Of a stretch of DNA of 64,000 nucleotides, positions 26,327 through 35,674 are shown piece after piece (within the stretch, counting starts at the first letter, position 1; each line of letters starts with the position of its first letter). The stretch covers positions 3,410,001 to 3,474,000 of the forward strand of contig NZ_CP080417.1 in the NCBI RefSeq assembly GCF_019457535.1, in the 5' to 3' direction. Below the pieces are notes generated by a model that was not told where the DNA came from, searched no databases, and was given only the letters and a program-made list of their open reading frames with translations. A program made the translations under genes and the position numbers. The stretch comes from Shewanella halotolerans (GTDB lineage Bacteria; Pseudomonadota; Gammaproteobacteria; Enterobacterales; Shewanellaceae).

Positions 26327-29300
26327 ATGAGCTTGTATCACCCCAGTTTTGAACGAGATAACTGTGGTTTTGGCTTAATCGCCCAGATGGATGGCGAAGC
26401 CAGCCATAGAATTGTACGTACAGCCATTCATGGCCTGGATCGCATGAAACACCGTGGTGGTATTGCCGCCGACGGTCGTACCGGCGATGGTTGTGGCCTA
26501 CTTATGCAACTCCCCATTAAATTCTTCGAAGCCGTGGCCAGCGAGAACGACTGGCACCTGAGCCGTAAGTTTGCCGTGGGCATGCTGTTCTTAAGCCAAG
26601 ATGAGGAAAAGGCCAACTACACCAAACGCACCCTGGAACGTGAGCTGGAGAAAGAGACACTGAGTGTGGCCGGTTGGCGTGAAGTCCCGGTCAACCCTGA
26701 GGTATTAGGCCCCATAGGCCAGGCCAGCCAGCCCAAGATCTGGCAGGTGCTGATCAACTCGCCCATAGGTTGGCGTGAGAAAGATCTCGAGCGTCGACTC
26801 TATATGGCCCGTCGCCGTCTCGAGCAGCAGATGACAGACTGTAAAGACTTCTATGTTGCCAGTCTCTCTGGCCAGGTGATCGTCTACAAGGGCCTGATGA
26901 TGCCTGCCGATCTGCCGGCCTTCTATCCGGATCTGGCCGACATACGTCTGCAAAGCGCCATCTGCCTGTTCCACCAGCGCTTCTCAACCAATACCTCGCC
27001 CAAGTGGCCGCTGGCACAGCCGTTCCGTTATCTTGCCCACAACGGCGAGATCAACACCATAACCGGTAACCGTCAGTGGGCCCGCGCCCGCGCCTACAAG
27101 TTTAATGCCCCACTGCTGCCAGATCTGCAGCAGGCGGCGCCCTTCGTTAACGAGAGCGGCTCCGACTCTTCTTCACTCGATAACATGCTGGAGATGCTGC
27201 TTGCTGGCGGCATGGACCTCTACCGCGCCATGCGCTTGCTTATTCCGCCCGCATGGCAGAGTAACCCAGAGATGGACGACGAGTTGAAGGCCTTCTACGA
27301 CTTCAACTCCATGCATATGGAGCCCTGGGACGGCCCGGCAGGCATAGTGATGACCAACGGCCGCCACGTGGCCTGCGCCGTCGACCGTAACGGCCTGCGC
27401 CCGTCACGCTATGTGATCACCAAAGACCGTATCCTGACCCTGGCCTCTGAGATCGGCATCTGGGACTATGCTCCGGACGAGGTGGTCGAGAAGGGCCGTG
27501 TCGGCCCGGGTGAATTGTTGGTGCTCGACACCCTCAACGGTCAGCTCTACTCCTCGTTTGAGATCGATAACGACCTCAAGCGCCGTCACCCCTACAAGGA
27601 GTGGATGGCCAAGAACAGTCAGACCCTGATCCCCGCCGAGCAGATGCCGAGCGAAGCCCAGGGCGTTTGCGAGTTCTCCGCCGATACCCTGCTGCAATAC
27701 CAGAAGCAGTTCGGCTATTCTCGCGAGGAGCTTGAGCAGGTGATCTGGGTACTGGCCGAGAAAGGCGAAGAAGCCACAGGCTCCATGGGCGACGATACGC
27801 CTATGGCCGTGCTGTCGAAGAAGTCCCGTACCCTGTACGACTACTTCCGCCAGAAATTCGCTCAGGTGACCAACCCGCCAATCGATCCGCTGCGTGAAAA
27901 GCATGTGATGTCTCTGGCCACCTGTGTCGGCCGCGAGCAGAACCTGTTCAACGAGACCACGGGCCACGCCTACCGCGTGATGTTCAGCTCGCCTATCCTG
28001 CTCTACAGCGACTTCAACCAGCTGCTGGCACTGGATTCGACCTACTACCGCGCCAACACTGTCGATCTTAACTATGACCTCAGCGAAGGCTTAGAGGCAG
28101 CCATTCGCCGCGTCTGCGACGAGGCCGAGCGCCTGGCGCGTACCGGCACCACACTGCTGATCCTCTCCGACAGGGCGACCGACAAGAGTAAGCAGGTGAT
28201 CCCCGCCGCCATGGCCGTGGGCGCCGTGCAGCGCGTGCTGGTCGACAAGAGCCTGAGATGCGACACCAACATCATAGTCGAAACCGCCTCGGCCAGAGAT
28301 CCGCATCACTTCGCGGTGCTGCTGGGCTTTGGCGCCACCGCCATCTACCCTTATCTGGCCTACGAGAGCATCTCGGCACTGGCCAGCCGTCATGGCGTGC
28401 GCGAGACCCAGCAGCTGATGCTCAACTTCCGCCAGGGCATCGACAAGGGACTGCGTAAGATCATGTCTAAGATGGGGATCAGTACCGTTGCCTCCTACCG
28501 CTGTAGTCAGCAGTTCGAAGCCATAGGTCTCTCATCTGAGGTGGTTGAGCTCTGCTTCAAGGGTGTGGTCAGCCGCATCGAAGGCGCAAGCTTCGCCCTG
28601 CTGGAGAAAGATCAACAGACACTGCAAAAGCTCGCCTTCCAGCCCCATCAGCCGCTGCCTCAGGGCGGCCTGCTGAAATATGTTGAAGGCGGTGAGTACC
28701 ACTGCTTCAACCCAGATGTGGTCAACACACTGCAGCAGAGCCTGCGCGATCAGGACTATGGCGTCTACAAGCGCTTCACCGAGTTGGTGGACGACAGACC
28801 CGTGGCGACCCTGAGGGATCTTTTCACCGTCAAGGGTGACAATCAGGCTGTCGAGCTCGACAAGGTCGAGGCCGCCGAGACCCTTTACCCAAGATTCGAC
28901 AGCGCCGCCATGAGTATCGGCGCCCTCAGCCCAGAGGCCCACGAGGCGCTGGCCGTGGCCATGAACCGCCTGGGTGGTCGCTCCAACTCGGGCGAAGGCG
29001 GGGAAGATCCGCGCCGCTTCAACTCTGAGCGTAACTCGGCCATCAAGCAGATCGCCTCGGGCCGCTTCGGCGTCACGGCGCACTATCTGGTGAACGCCGA
29101 GGTGCTGCAGATCAAGGTCGCCCAGGGCGCCAAGCCCGGCGAAGGCGGTCAGCTGCCTGGCGACAAGGTGAGTGTAGAGATCGCCGCGCTGCGTAACGCG
29201 CGCCCAGGCGTCACCCTGATCTCGCCACCGCCACACCATGATATCTACTCCATCGAAGACTTGGCTCAGCTGATCTTCGACCTCAAGCAGATTAACCCCA

Positions 29301-30775
29301 AGGCGATGATCTCGGTCAAGCTGGTATCCGAGCCAGGCGTCGGCACCATCGCCACCGGCGTGGCCAAGGCCTATGCCGACATGATCACCATCTCTGGCTA
29401 CGATGGTGGCACGGGCGCCAGCCCTATCACCTCGGTGAAATATGCCGGTAGCCCGTGGGAGCTAGGTTTGGCTGAGGTGCATCAGTCGCTGGTCGCCAAC
29501 GGCCTGCGCCACAAGATCCGCCTGCAGGTGGACGGTGGCCTCAAGACGGGGACAGACGTGATCAAGGCGGCCCTGCTGGGCGCCGAAAGCTTCGGCTTCG
29601 GTACCGTGCCTATGATCGCCCTGGGTTGTAAGTACCTGCGTATCTGCCACCTGAACAACTGCGCCACCGGCGTGGCGACCCAGAACAAGCAGCTGAGGGA
29701 CAATCACTACCACGGCCTGCCCGAGCGCGTGATGACCTACTTCGAGTTTATGGCCCGCGAGATCCGCGAGTGGATGGCCGCTCTCGGGGTGACCGAGTTC
29801 GAACAGCTCGTAGGGCGCAGCGACTGGCTCGCGGCGCTTGAAGGCGCCACAGACAAGCAGCAACAGCTGGATCTGTCCGCCATCCTCTACAAACCAGAGG
29901 TACCAGAGGGCTGCGCCCTCACCTGGCGCGAGACCAACCCGACCGACGACAAGGGCGAGCTTAACCAGAAGATTTTGAACCACTGCCAAGCAGCCGTCGA
30001 TCAGGGCGAGCCACTGACCGCGCGCTTCGAGATCAACAACACCGACCGCTCGGTAGGCGCGGCGCTGTCTGGCTACATTGCCACCAAAGTCGGCCGTCAG
30101 GGTGCCAAGGCGCCGATACAGCTTAACTTCAGCGGCAGCGCGGGCCAGAGCTTCGGCGTCTGGAACGCCCCGGGCCTATCACTGGATCTGTGCGGCGATG
30201 CCAACGACTATGTAGGCAAAGGCATGTCGGGCGGCAAGATCACCCTCTATCCGCCTGTGGGTAGCATGTTCCAGAGCGAAAAGAGCGTCATCCTGGGCAA
30301 CACCTGTCTCTACGGCGCCAGCGGCGGTAAGCTGTTTGCGGCCGGTCAGGCGGGCGAACGTTTCGCCGTGCGTAACTCGGGCGCCATCGCCGTGGTCGAA
30401 GGCCTGGGCGATAACGGCTGTGAGTATATGACTGGCGGCATCGTGGTAGTGCTGGGTAAGACGGGCGTTAACTTCGGCGCCGGCATGACGGGCGGCTTCG
30501 CCTATGTGTTCGATCGCTTCGGCCACTTCAACCGCCGTCTCAATACCGAGATGGTGGATATGCAGAAGGTGACGGCGCCGATACAGCAACAGCACCTCAA
30601 GGGGCTGATCGAAGAGCACGTTGCCGAGACCGGCAGCGAGCACGCCAAGATGTTGTTAAACGATTTTGAAAACTGGATCGATTGTTTCGTCCTGGTCAAG
30701 CCTAAGAATGTGGCGCTCGATGATCTCCTGCGTCTGGAACAAACTGAACCTGCATTAGCAGTGGTAGCGGGGTAA
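26327..30775 (+). CDS. gltB: Glutamate synthase (NADPH) large subunit
   Basis: Transfers the amide of glutamine to 2-oxoglutarate, giving two glutamates. The N-terminal nucleophile is Cys13 after a 12-residue propeptide (ERDNCGFG). The amidotransferase domain is followed by the FMN-binding synthase domain (ISGYDGGTGASP), the 3Fe-4S cluster motif (CKYLRICHLNNCATG) and the C-terminal beta-helix GXGXG domain (GGVVVVLGKTG-like). At 1482 residues it is full length. A GGGAG ribosome binding site precedes the ATG. It is co-transcribed with gltD. Confidence 0.98.
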   Translation: MSLYHPSFERDNCGFGLIAQMDGEASHRIVRTAIHGLDRMKHRGGIAADGRTGDGCGLLMQLPIKFFEAVASENDWHLSRKFAVGMLFLSQDEEKANYTKRTLERELEKETLSVAGWREVPVNPEVLGPIGQASQPKIWQVLINSPIGWREKDLERRLYMARRRLEQQMTDCKDFYVASLSGQVIVYKGLMMPADLPAFYPDLADIRLQSAICLFHQRFSTNTSPKWPLAQPFRYLAHNGEINTITGNRQWARARAYKFNAPLLPDLQQAAPFVNESGSDSSSLDNMLEMLLAGGMDLYRAMRLLIPPAWQSNPEMDDELKAFYDFNSMHMEPWDGPAGIVMTNGRHVACAVDRNGLRPSRYVITKDRILTLASEIGIWDYAPDEVVEKGRVGPGELLVLDTLNGQLYSSFEIDNDLKRRHPYKEWMAKNSQTLIPAEQMPSEAQGVCEFSADTLLQYQKQFGYSREELEQVIWVLAEKGEEATGSMGDDTPMAVLSKKSRTLYDYFRQKFAQVTNPPIDPLREKHVMSLATCVGREQNLFNETTGHAYRVMFSSPILLYSDFNQLLALDSTYYRANTVDLNYDLSEGLEAAIRRVCDEAERLARTGTTLLILSDRATDKSKQVIPAAMAVGAVQRVLVDKSLRCDTNIIVETASARDPHHFAVLLGFGATAIYPYLAYESISALASRHGVRETQQLMLNFRQGIDKGLRKIMSKMGISTVASYRCSQQFEAIGLSSEVVELCFKGVVSRIEGASFALLEKDQQTLQKLAFQPHQPLPQGGLLKYVEGGEYHCFNPDVVNTLQQSLRDQDYGVYKRFTELVDDRPVATLRDLFTVKGDNQAVELDKVEAAETLYPRFDSAAMSIGALSPEAHEALAVAMNRLGGRSNSGEGGEDPRRFNSERNSAIKQIASGRFGVTAHYLVNAEVLQIKVAQGAKPGEGGQLPGDKVSVEIAALRNARPGVTLISPPPHHDIYSIEDLAQLIFDLKQINPKAMISVKLVSEPGVGTIATGVAKAYADMITISGYDGGTGASPITSVKYAGSPWELGLAEVHQSLVANGLRHKIRLQVDGGLKTGTDVIKAALLGAESFGFGTVPMIALGCKYLRICHLNNCATGVATQNKQLRDNHYHGLPERVMTYFEFMAREIREWMAALGVTEFEQLVGRSDWLAALEGATDKQQQLDLSAILYKPEVPEGCALTWRETNPTDDKGELNQKILNHCQAAVDQGEPLTARFEINNTDRSVGAALSGYIATKVGRQGAKAPIQLNFSGSAGQSFGVWNAPGLSLDLCGDANDYVGKGMSGGKITLYPPVGSMFQSEKSVILGNTCLYGASGGKLFAAGQAGERFAVRNSGAIAVVEGLGDNGCEYMTGGIVVVLGKTGVNFGAGMTGGFAYVFDRFGHFNRRLNTEMVDMQKVTAPIQQQHLKGLIEEHVAETGSEHAKMLLNDFENWIDCFVLVKPKNVALDDLLRLEQTEPALAVVAG

Positions 30776-30780
30776 TGGCC

Positions 30781-32190
30781 ATGAGTAATGATTTTCAATT
30801 TATTGAAGTAGGCCGTAAGGATCCGACCAAGCATGACGCCAAGCATCGCGCCACGCAGTTTATCGAGATCTATCAGCCCTTTGCACAGCCTCAGGTTAAC
30901 GAGCAGGCAGACCGCTGCCTAGACTGTGGTAACCCTTACTGTGAGTGGAAATGCCCGCTGCACAACTATATCCCCAACTGGCTGAAGCTGGCCAAACAGG
31001 GACGCATACTCGAGGCGGCCGAGCTGGTCCATGAGACCAACACACTGCCTGAGATCTGTGGCCGCGTCTGTCCCCAGGACAGGCTGTGTGAAGGCGCCTG
31101 TACCCTCAACGACGACTTTGGCGCCGTCACCATAGGCAATGTGGAGAAATACATTACCGACACCGCCATCGCCCAGGGCTGGCGCCCGGACATGAGCAAG
31201 GTGGTCAAGCGTCAGGAACGCGTCGCCATCATAGGCGCGGGCCCCGCCGGCCTCGGCTGCGCCGACATCCTCGCCCGCAACGGCGTCAAGGCGGTGGTGT
31301 TCGACAAGCATCCTCAGATAGGCGGCCTGCTCACCTACGGCATTCCCGCCTTCAAGCTGGATAAGTCTGTCATGGAGATTCGCCGCACCGTCATGGAAGG
31401 CATGGGCATAGAGTTCAAGCTGGGCGTCACCGTGGGCCAAGATATCGGCTTCGACACCCTACTGGCCGAGTATGACGCCGTCTTCCTCGGCATGGGCACC
31501 TACACCCCGATGAAGGCCGGGCTGGAAAACGAAGATGCCAAGGGCGTCTACCAGGCCCTGCCCTACCTGATTGGTAACACCCATAACGTCATGGGCACCA
31601 CAGACGAAGAGACCCCTTACCTGAGCCTCGCCGGTCAGAAGGTAGTAGTACTCGGTGGCGGCGATACCGCCATGGACTGTGTGCGCACCGCCGTCAGACA
31701 GGGCGCCAGCGAGGTGACCTGCGTCTATCGCCGCGACGAGGCCAACATGCCGGGCTCACGCCGCGAGGTGCAAAACGCCCGCGAAGAGGGGGTCAACTTC
31801 CTGTTCAACCGTCAGCCGACGGCCATCAAAACCATTGACGGCGCGGTCAGTGGCATCGAATGTGTCGAAACCGCCCTGGGCGCACCGGACGACTCGGGTC
31901 GTCGTCGCCCAGAGCCGATCGAGGGCAGCGAGCAGCTGATCGAGGCCGATGCCATCATCATCGCCTTCGGCTTCCAGCCAAGCCCCGCCAAGTGGTTTGG
32001 CGACTATGGTATAGAGTTAGACCAATGGGGCCGCGTGGTGGCACCTAAGGTCGCCGATAACCCCTTCCAGACCAGCAACCCTAAGGTGTTCGCCGGTGGC
32101 GACATGGTGCGCGGCTCAGACCTTGTGGTCACCGCCATCGCCGAAGGCCGCGATGCGGCGCTCGGGATATTAAACAGCTTCGAGGCTTAA
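30781..32190 (+). CDS. gltD: Glutamate synthase small subunit
   Basis: NADPH-oxidising FAD subunit that feeds electrons to GltB. N-terminal cysteine motifs (CLDCGNPYCEWKCPLHNYIP, then CGRVCPQDRLCEGAC) bind 4Fe-4S clusters; two dinucleotide folds follow (VAIIGAGPAGLGCADIL and VVVLGGGDTAMDCVRTA). I choose the ATG at 30781, eight bases after a GCGGGG Shine-Dalgarno; an ATG overlapping the gltB stop two codons earlier is too close to it. A strong terminator follows. Confidence 0.97.
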   Translation: MSNDFQFIEVGRKDPTKHDAKHRATQFIEIYQPFAQPQVNEQADRCLDCGNPYCEWKCPLHNYIPNWLKLAKQGRILEAAELVHETNTLPEICGRVCPQDRLCEGACTLNDDFGAVTIGNVEKYITDTAIAQGWRPDMSKVVKRQERVAIIGAGPAGLGCADILARNGVKAVVFDKHPQIGGLLTYGIPAFKLDKSVMEIRRTVMEGMGIEFKLGVTVGQDIGFDTLLAEYDAVFLGMGTYTPMKAGLENEDAKGVYQALPYLIGNTHNVMGTTDEETPYLSLAGQKVVVLGGGDTAMDCVRTAVRQGASEVTCVYRRDEANMPGSRREVQNAREEGVNFLFNRQPTAIKTIDGAVSGIECVETALGAPDDSGRRRPEPIEGSEQLIEADAIIIAFGFQPSPAKWFGDYGIELDQWGRVVAPKVADNPFQTSNPKVFAGGDMVRGSDLVVTAIAEGRDAALGILNSFEA

Positions 32191-32237
32191 GTCTGAACCG
32201 GCTCAGTGTCTGAGCTGCACAGTTTGGCTTGTGATTG

Positions 32238-32276
32238 GCGCTTTAACTTTGAGTGAGAGTTAAAGCGCTTTTTTTT
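32238..32276 (+). terminator. Rho-independent terminator of gltBD
   Basis: A perfect stem GCGCTTTAACT / AGTTAAAGCGC with a nine-base loop is followed by eight T residues, 48 bases after the gltD stop. Confidence 0.93.
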
Positions 32277-32352
32277 GCCTGGGGAAAACCAGCCTGGTTT
32301 TTTGGTGGTTTAACCTTCGCCCTCTTCGATATCTAATAATTTGATTTGAATT

Positions 32353-32590
32353 CGCACCTTCATGGTTATCTAACGCCTGCCCGGCGGGGGGTGTGCAGAT
32401 ACCCTTGTGAGACGCCGCAAGTACGCTCCCTGTAGGCTCTGCCGTTTCATCTGACCTCCAGGGAAGGAGGGAATGCCAAAAAATGTCGGGAACATTTTCG
32501 GCCCTGTCACGGAAGCTCACCAGTGTATCTACACTCGGTATCTAACGTCTCTTCGATTTAGCGGTATTTGATACGAGTAGCTAATCAGCT
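32353..32590 (+). repeat. Compound repeat, long unit A
   Basis: First of four long units. Each begins CGCACCTTCATGG, contains a CGGCGGGGG core, the hairpin AAAATGT-CGGGA-ACATTTT and (in A, B and D) the hairpin AGTGTA-TC-TACACT, and in complete copies ends AGTAGCTAATCAGCT. This unit is 238 bp and carries a two-base indel relative to unit B that shifts any reading frame, arguing it is not coding. It follows the gltBD terminator. Confidence 0.85.
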
Positions 32591-32697
32591 AAAGGGGGTC
32601 ACTTCATGGCTGCCTAGCGCCTGCTCGGCGGGGGCGTGTGGGGATCTTATAGGTTGTAGCGTCTACCTGTCTGAGTGTTTGATGGATTGTTGAAGAT
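32591..32697 (+). repeat. Compound repeat, short unit S1
   Basis: A 107-bp unit joining long units A and B. Its first half resembles the start of the long unit (TTCATGG ... CGGCGGGGG); its second half (AGGTTGTAGCGTCTACC ... TTTGATGGATTGTTGAAG) is specific to short units and recurs at 34349-34394, 34395-34495 and 34732-34838. Confidence 0.8.
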
Positions 32698-32930
32698 CGC
32701 ACCTTCATGGCAACCTAACGCCTGCCCGGCGGGGGTTGTGCAGATACGTCCGTGACACGCTGTACGCCATCCCTGGCCGCTCTGCGGTTTCATCTGACCT
32801 CCAAGGAGGGAGGGAATGCCGAAAAATGTCGGGAACATTTTCGGCCCTGTCACGGAACCTCACCAGTGTATCTACACTCGGCATCCAACGTCTCTTCGAT
32901 TTAGCGGTATGTGATACAAGTAGCTAATAA
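32698..32930 (+). repeat. Compound repeat, long unit B
   Basis: Second long unit, about 90% identical by eye to A and D over the central 150 bases. Its end diverges (AGTAGCTAATAAACTG) and passes into unique DNA leading to the YggL-like gene. Together with A and S1 it fills the gap after gltD. Confidence 0.85.
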
Positions 32931-33026
32931 ACTGATTATTGTGGATATTTGTGAGGTGTCGATTTAAAGTGGGGCACTAGCCGAAATCTGTGGCTAAAAG
33001 ACTCAGGCGTTATTCAGGGAGGATTG

Positions 33027-33371
33027 ATGAAGATTAATAAGCTAGAAAACAAGTCGAAGCGTTTAAGAAAGAAGCTGTATTTGGGTGAGTTTGCCACCTT
33101 AGGCTTCTATGCCAATTGCCAACTCGATGCCGATCTGGGTGGCGATTTTGATACCTTCTTAGACGACATTATCGCGTTTATCGAAAGCAGAAATCTGATC
33201 GCCGGTGGTGGCGGCTCACCAGGAGAGATGAATCTGTTTCTCTGCTCCAATCAGCGTTATGGCTCTGCAACACAAGATGACAGAGCTGGGCTCCAGCAGT
33301 GGCTCGAACGTCATGAAAAGGTGAGCGCAGCACAAGTCGGCGAACTCGTCGACGCCAACTACCAGGCCTAG
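33027..33371 (+). CDS. YggL / DUF469 family protein
   Basis: A 114-residue protein starting KINKLENKSKRLRKKLYLGEFATLGF, which resembles the E. coli YggL start (RSRRLRKKMHIDEFQELGF). YggL (DUF469) associates with the 50S ribosomal subunit in E. coli. The rest (DFDTFLDDIIAFIESRNLIAGGGG ... LQQWLERHEKVSAAQVGELVDA) fits the family length and layout. The ATG has a good GGGAGG ribosome binding site. It is the first gene of a three-gene island between repeat blocks. Confidence 0.8.
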   Translation: MKINKLENKSKRLRKKLYLGEFATLGFYANCQLDADLGGDFDTFLDDIIAFIESRNLIAGGGGSPGEMNLFLCSNQRYGSATQDDRAGLQQWLERHEKVSAAQVGELVDANYQA

Positions 33372-33441
33372 CCAACTATCGAGCCTAGTCAATTAGGCTC
33401 TTTGACTTCCCCTTGACTCTTTAAGCTGTGAATCAAGTATT

Positions 33442-33837
33442 TTGAAAGAACCTGACTATAAAACCTACTCGCTCGCCGAGCTTATTGAAGTGAAAGCAAA
33501 TATAGATAAGACGGCTTACCCAGAGCGCTATCAGTCCCTCATCGACGAGATTGGCTTAAGGGAGCGCCATCCCGAACGCGAGCCCAAACGGGCAGAGGAA
33601 ACTCAGGCCTCTCCACTATTCCTGATAAAAATCTTATTGGGCTTTGCTGTATTACCCTTTTCATGGCACCTAATTCAAGCATTCAAAACCGGAAGCATAA
33701 CAAGCAGAGGCCATGTGGTTTACGATCTAGCCACGAATCCACCGGGGTTTTACTTAATCTTCTTTTGGCATTTAGCAGGTTTGATTTTTCTTATCTACTT
33801 TATTTGCTTTGGAAAGTTAGAAGAAAAAATCGAATAA
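33442..33837 (+). CDS. Small membrane protein, unidentified
   Basis: A 131-residue frame with no ATG near its start; TTG at 33442 gives LKEPDYKTYSLAELIEVKANIDKTAYPERYQSLIDEI, a soluble segment whose YSLxELxEVxxxIDxxxYPER pattern recurs at the N-terminus of various small bacterial membrane proteins. Two membrane helices follow (about residues 52-70 and 101-123). The ribosome binding site is weak, so the start is uncertain. It ends 18 bases before the acetyltransferase gene and is probably co-transcribed with it. Confidence 0.65.
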   Translation: MKEPDYKTYSLAELIEVKANIDKTAYPERYQSLIDEIGLRERHPEREPKRAEETQASPLFLIKILLGFAVLPFSWHLIQAFKTGSITSRGHVVYDLATNPPGFYLIFFWHLAGLIFLIYFICFGKLEEKIE

Positions 33838-33854
33838 ACATAACGGAGCTTTAA

Positions 33855-34316
33855 ATGGAACTTACTCTCCTGGCGGATGAACCCGCCGCCGCAGAAACCG
33901 TCGCCAAATGGTATTTCGACCAATGGTGCCTTGATTCGGGCAGGCACTCCTTCGAGTTTGTCCTTGAAAACGTCACCAAGGCAACCCGGCGGGACGATGC
34001 GCCCCTCTTGGTGCTTGCCAAGATAGATCACAAACTCGTTGGTGCAGCAGAACTAAAACTCCATGAGATGGAGATGTTTCCCGAATATCAACATTGGCTC
34101 GGCGGCGTCTACGTGAGAGCCGACGCCCGAGGACAGGGCATAGCATCCGCCCTAGTCAGCGAAGTGATACGCCTTGCCCGCGAGGCCGGCATCACACACC
34201 TCTACCTTCAAACCGAAGATCTCTCGGGCGGTTTGTATAACCAATTTGGTTTTAAATCACTACATGAGGTTGATTCAAAAGGAGTTCAGGTTTCGGTCAT
34301 GATGGTGGAACTTTAA
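33855..34316 (+). CDS. GNAT family acetyltransferase
   Basis: A 153-residue GNAT N-acetyltransferase. The acetyl-CoA-binding motif A is visible as LGGVYVRADARGQGIASALVSEVIRLA (about residues 78-104), preceded by the beta-4 strand KLVGAAELKLHEM and followed by the LYNQFGFKSL motif B region. The substrate cannot be told. An in-frame ATG with an AACGGAGC Shine-Dalgarno supports the start. Last gene of the island; repeats begin 30 bases downstream. Confidence 0.88.
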   Translation: MELTLLADEPAAAETVAKWYFDQWCLDSGRHSFEFVLENVTKATRRDDAPLLVLAKIDHKLVGAAELKLHEMEMFPEYQHWLGGVYVRADARGQGIASALVSEVIRLAREAGITHLYLQTEDLSGGLYNQFGFKSLHEVDSKGVQVSVMMVEL

Positions 34317-34348
34317 TTTTCCCCTTTTAGTGAATGGAAGTCCTTTCA

Positions 34349-34495
34349 GGCTATAGCGTCTGGCTGTTTGGGTATTTGATGGATTATTGAAGGTCGCACC
34401 TTCATGGCAACCTAACGCCTGCCCAGCGAGGTCATGTGTTTGTTTTATAGGTTGTAGCGTCGACCTGTTTGAGTATTTGATGGACTATTGAAGGC
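34349..34495 (+). repeat. Compound repeat, short units (partial plus S2)
   Basis: A truncated short-unit 3' end (34349-34394) is followed by a complete 101-bp short unit S2 (34395-34495). In S2 the CGGCGGGGG core has decayed to CAGCGAGG. This marks the right boundary of the three-gene island. Confidence 0.75.
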
Positions 34496-34731
34496 CGTAC
34501 CTTCATGGCAACCTAACGCCTGTCCGGCGGGGGGTGTGCAGATACGTCTGTGACACGCAGTCCGCCATCCCTGGCCGCTCTGCGGTTTCATCTGACCTCC
34601 AGGGAAGGAGGGAATACCAAAAAATGTCGGGAACATTTTCGGCCCTGAAACCGAAGGTCACAGACGTATATACACCCGGTATCTAACGTCTCTTCGATTT
34701 AGCGGTATATGATACGAGTAGCTAATCAGCT
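34496..34731 (+). repeat. Compound repeat, long unit C
   Basis: A 236-bp long unit with the conserved AAAATGT/ACATTTT hairpin. After the hairpin, about 30 bases (GAAACCGAAGGTCACAGACG...) differ from units A, B and D, so the second hairpin AGTGTA/TACACT is not kept, while the tail TCTAACGTCTCTTCGATTTA is conserved. Confidence 0.85.
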
Positions 34732-34838
34732 AGAGGGTGTCCCCTCATGGCAATCTAGCGTCTACCCGACGGGGGAATGTGGAATACTTTCGGGTTGTAG
34801 CGTCTACCAGTTTGAGTAATGGGTGGATTATTTAAGGT
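34732..34838 (+). repeat. Compound repeat, short unit S3
   Basis: A 107-bp short unit, the same length as S1, linking long units C and D in the same head-to-tail order. Confidence 0.8.
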
Positions 34839-35050
34839 CGCACCTTCAATGCTACCTAGCGCCTGTCCGGCGGGGGTTGTGCAGATACGTCTGTGACACG
34901 CTGTGCGCCATCCCTGGCCGCTCTGCGGTTTCATCTGACCTCCAAGGAAGGAGGGAATGCCGAAAAATGTCGGGAACATTTTCGGCCCTGTCACGGAAGC
35001 TCACCAGTGTATCTACACTCGATATCTAACGTTTCTTCGATTTAGCCGCT
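34839..35050 (+). repeat. Compound repeat, long unit D
   Basis: The last long unit, closest to B and A in its centre, losing the repeat tail after TTCGATTTAGC. From 35050 to 35254 the DNA is unique and AT-rich, with no feature I can name. Confidence 0.82.
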
Positions 35051-35254
35051 TTTGATAACGTTTAGGAAAACTAAATCAGCATTCTGTAGATTGCTCGCCT
35101 TGTTTTGGGCCAGCTCACTTTCTCCTTGTTATGTAATGTTGTTATTGATATAAATTTCAGACATTTAAAAAATTATGCTGCAAGTTGCATTAGGTAGTGG
35201 TTATTTACATATCCGGCATTCTCATTAATAAGAGTTATAGCTACAGGGAAACGT

Positions 35255-35674
35255 ATGCGTATTATTCAAGTCCTGTTAATTACTTTGCTTGTACTAAGCC
35301 CTGAGCTTAAAGCTATACCAGATCTTCATGTACCGTTAAATAAGTTAACTCTCGTGTCAGATAAGCTGACCCTTACAATATTTCGTGATGGGGATAGTGA
35401 TAGGGTTAAAAATGTAGAGGTAAAGTCAGCAAATAGTACATTCACTATTGACTCAGAAGTGTTTGATTTGGCTTATGCTGTCGATTTACAGGAAGTGACA
35501 CTTACTCAAACTATTGATCTCGAAAATGGCCTAATGGAAGACTACCAACTGTACATACCATATAACCTTCATTCAGACGATGGTTTAGAACCGCCTGAAG
35601 AACAGAAGTTAAAGACTCAAAAGTTGGTAATCTATTTTGATAATACACAGGTCAAAAGGATATTTACCAAGTAG
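35255..35674 (+). CDS. AT-rich secreted protein of a probable integron cassette
   Basis: A 139-residue protein with a signal peptide (MRIIQVLLITLLVLSPELKA) and a mature part rich in beta-strand-like segments (LTLVSDKLTLTIFRDGDSD ... SANSTFTIDSEVFDLAYAV), with no cysteine. I do not recognise it; it vaguely recalls the YccT/DUF2057 type of exported protein. Base composition is clearly more AT-rich than the core genes around it, a sign of transfer. An AGGGAAACGT ribosome binding site precedes the ATG. The TAG stop touches an attC-like site. Confidence 0.8.
   Translation: MRIIQVLLITLLVLSPELKAIPDLHVPLNKLTLVSDKLTLTIFRDGDSDRVKNVEVKSANSTFTIDSEVFDLAYAVDLQEVTLTQTIDLENGLMEDYQLYIPYNLHSDDGLEPPEEQKLKTQKLVIYFDNTQVKRIFTK

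Noticed and set aside
32260..32853. Minus-strand open frames of 68-86 codons inside the compound repeats (also 34445-34636 and 34755-34994)
   Set aside because: The frames differ between copies because of indels, their starts vary, and they track the repeat rather than a conserved protein, so I treat them as non-coding.
32698..35050. CCTAACG and ATCTAACG words in the compound repeats as integron attC ends
   Set aside because: They match RYYYAAC, but the repeats have no complementary GTTRRRY partner in the right place and lack the attC arm layout.
32353..35050. CRISPR array
   Set aside because: Units are 101-238 bp, alternate in two types and have no short unique spacers; no cas gene is present.
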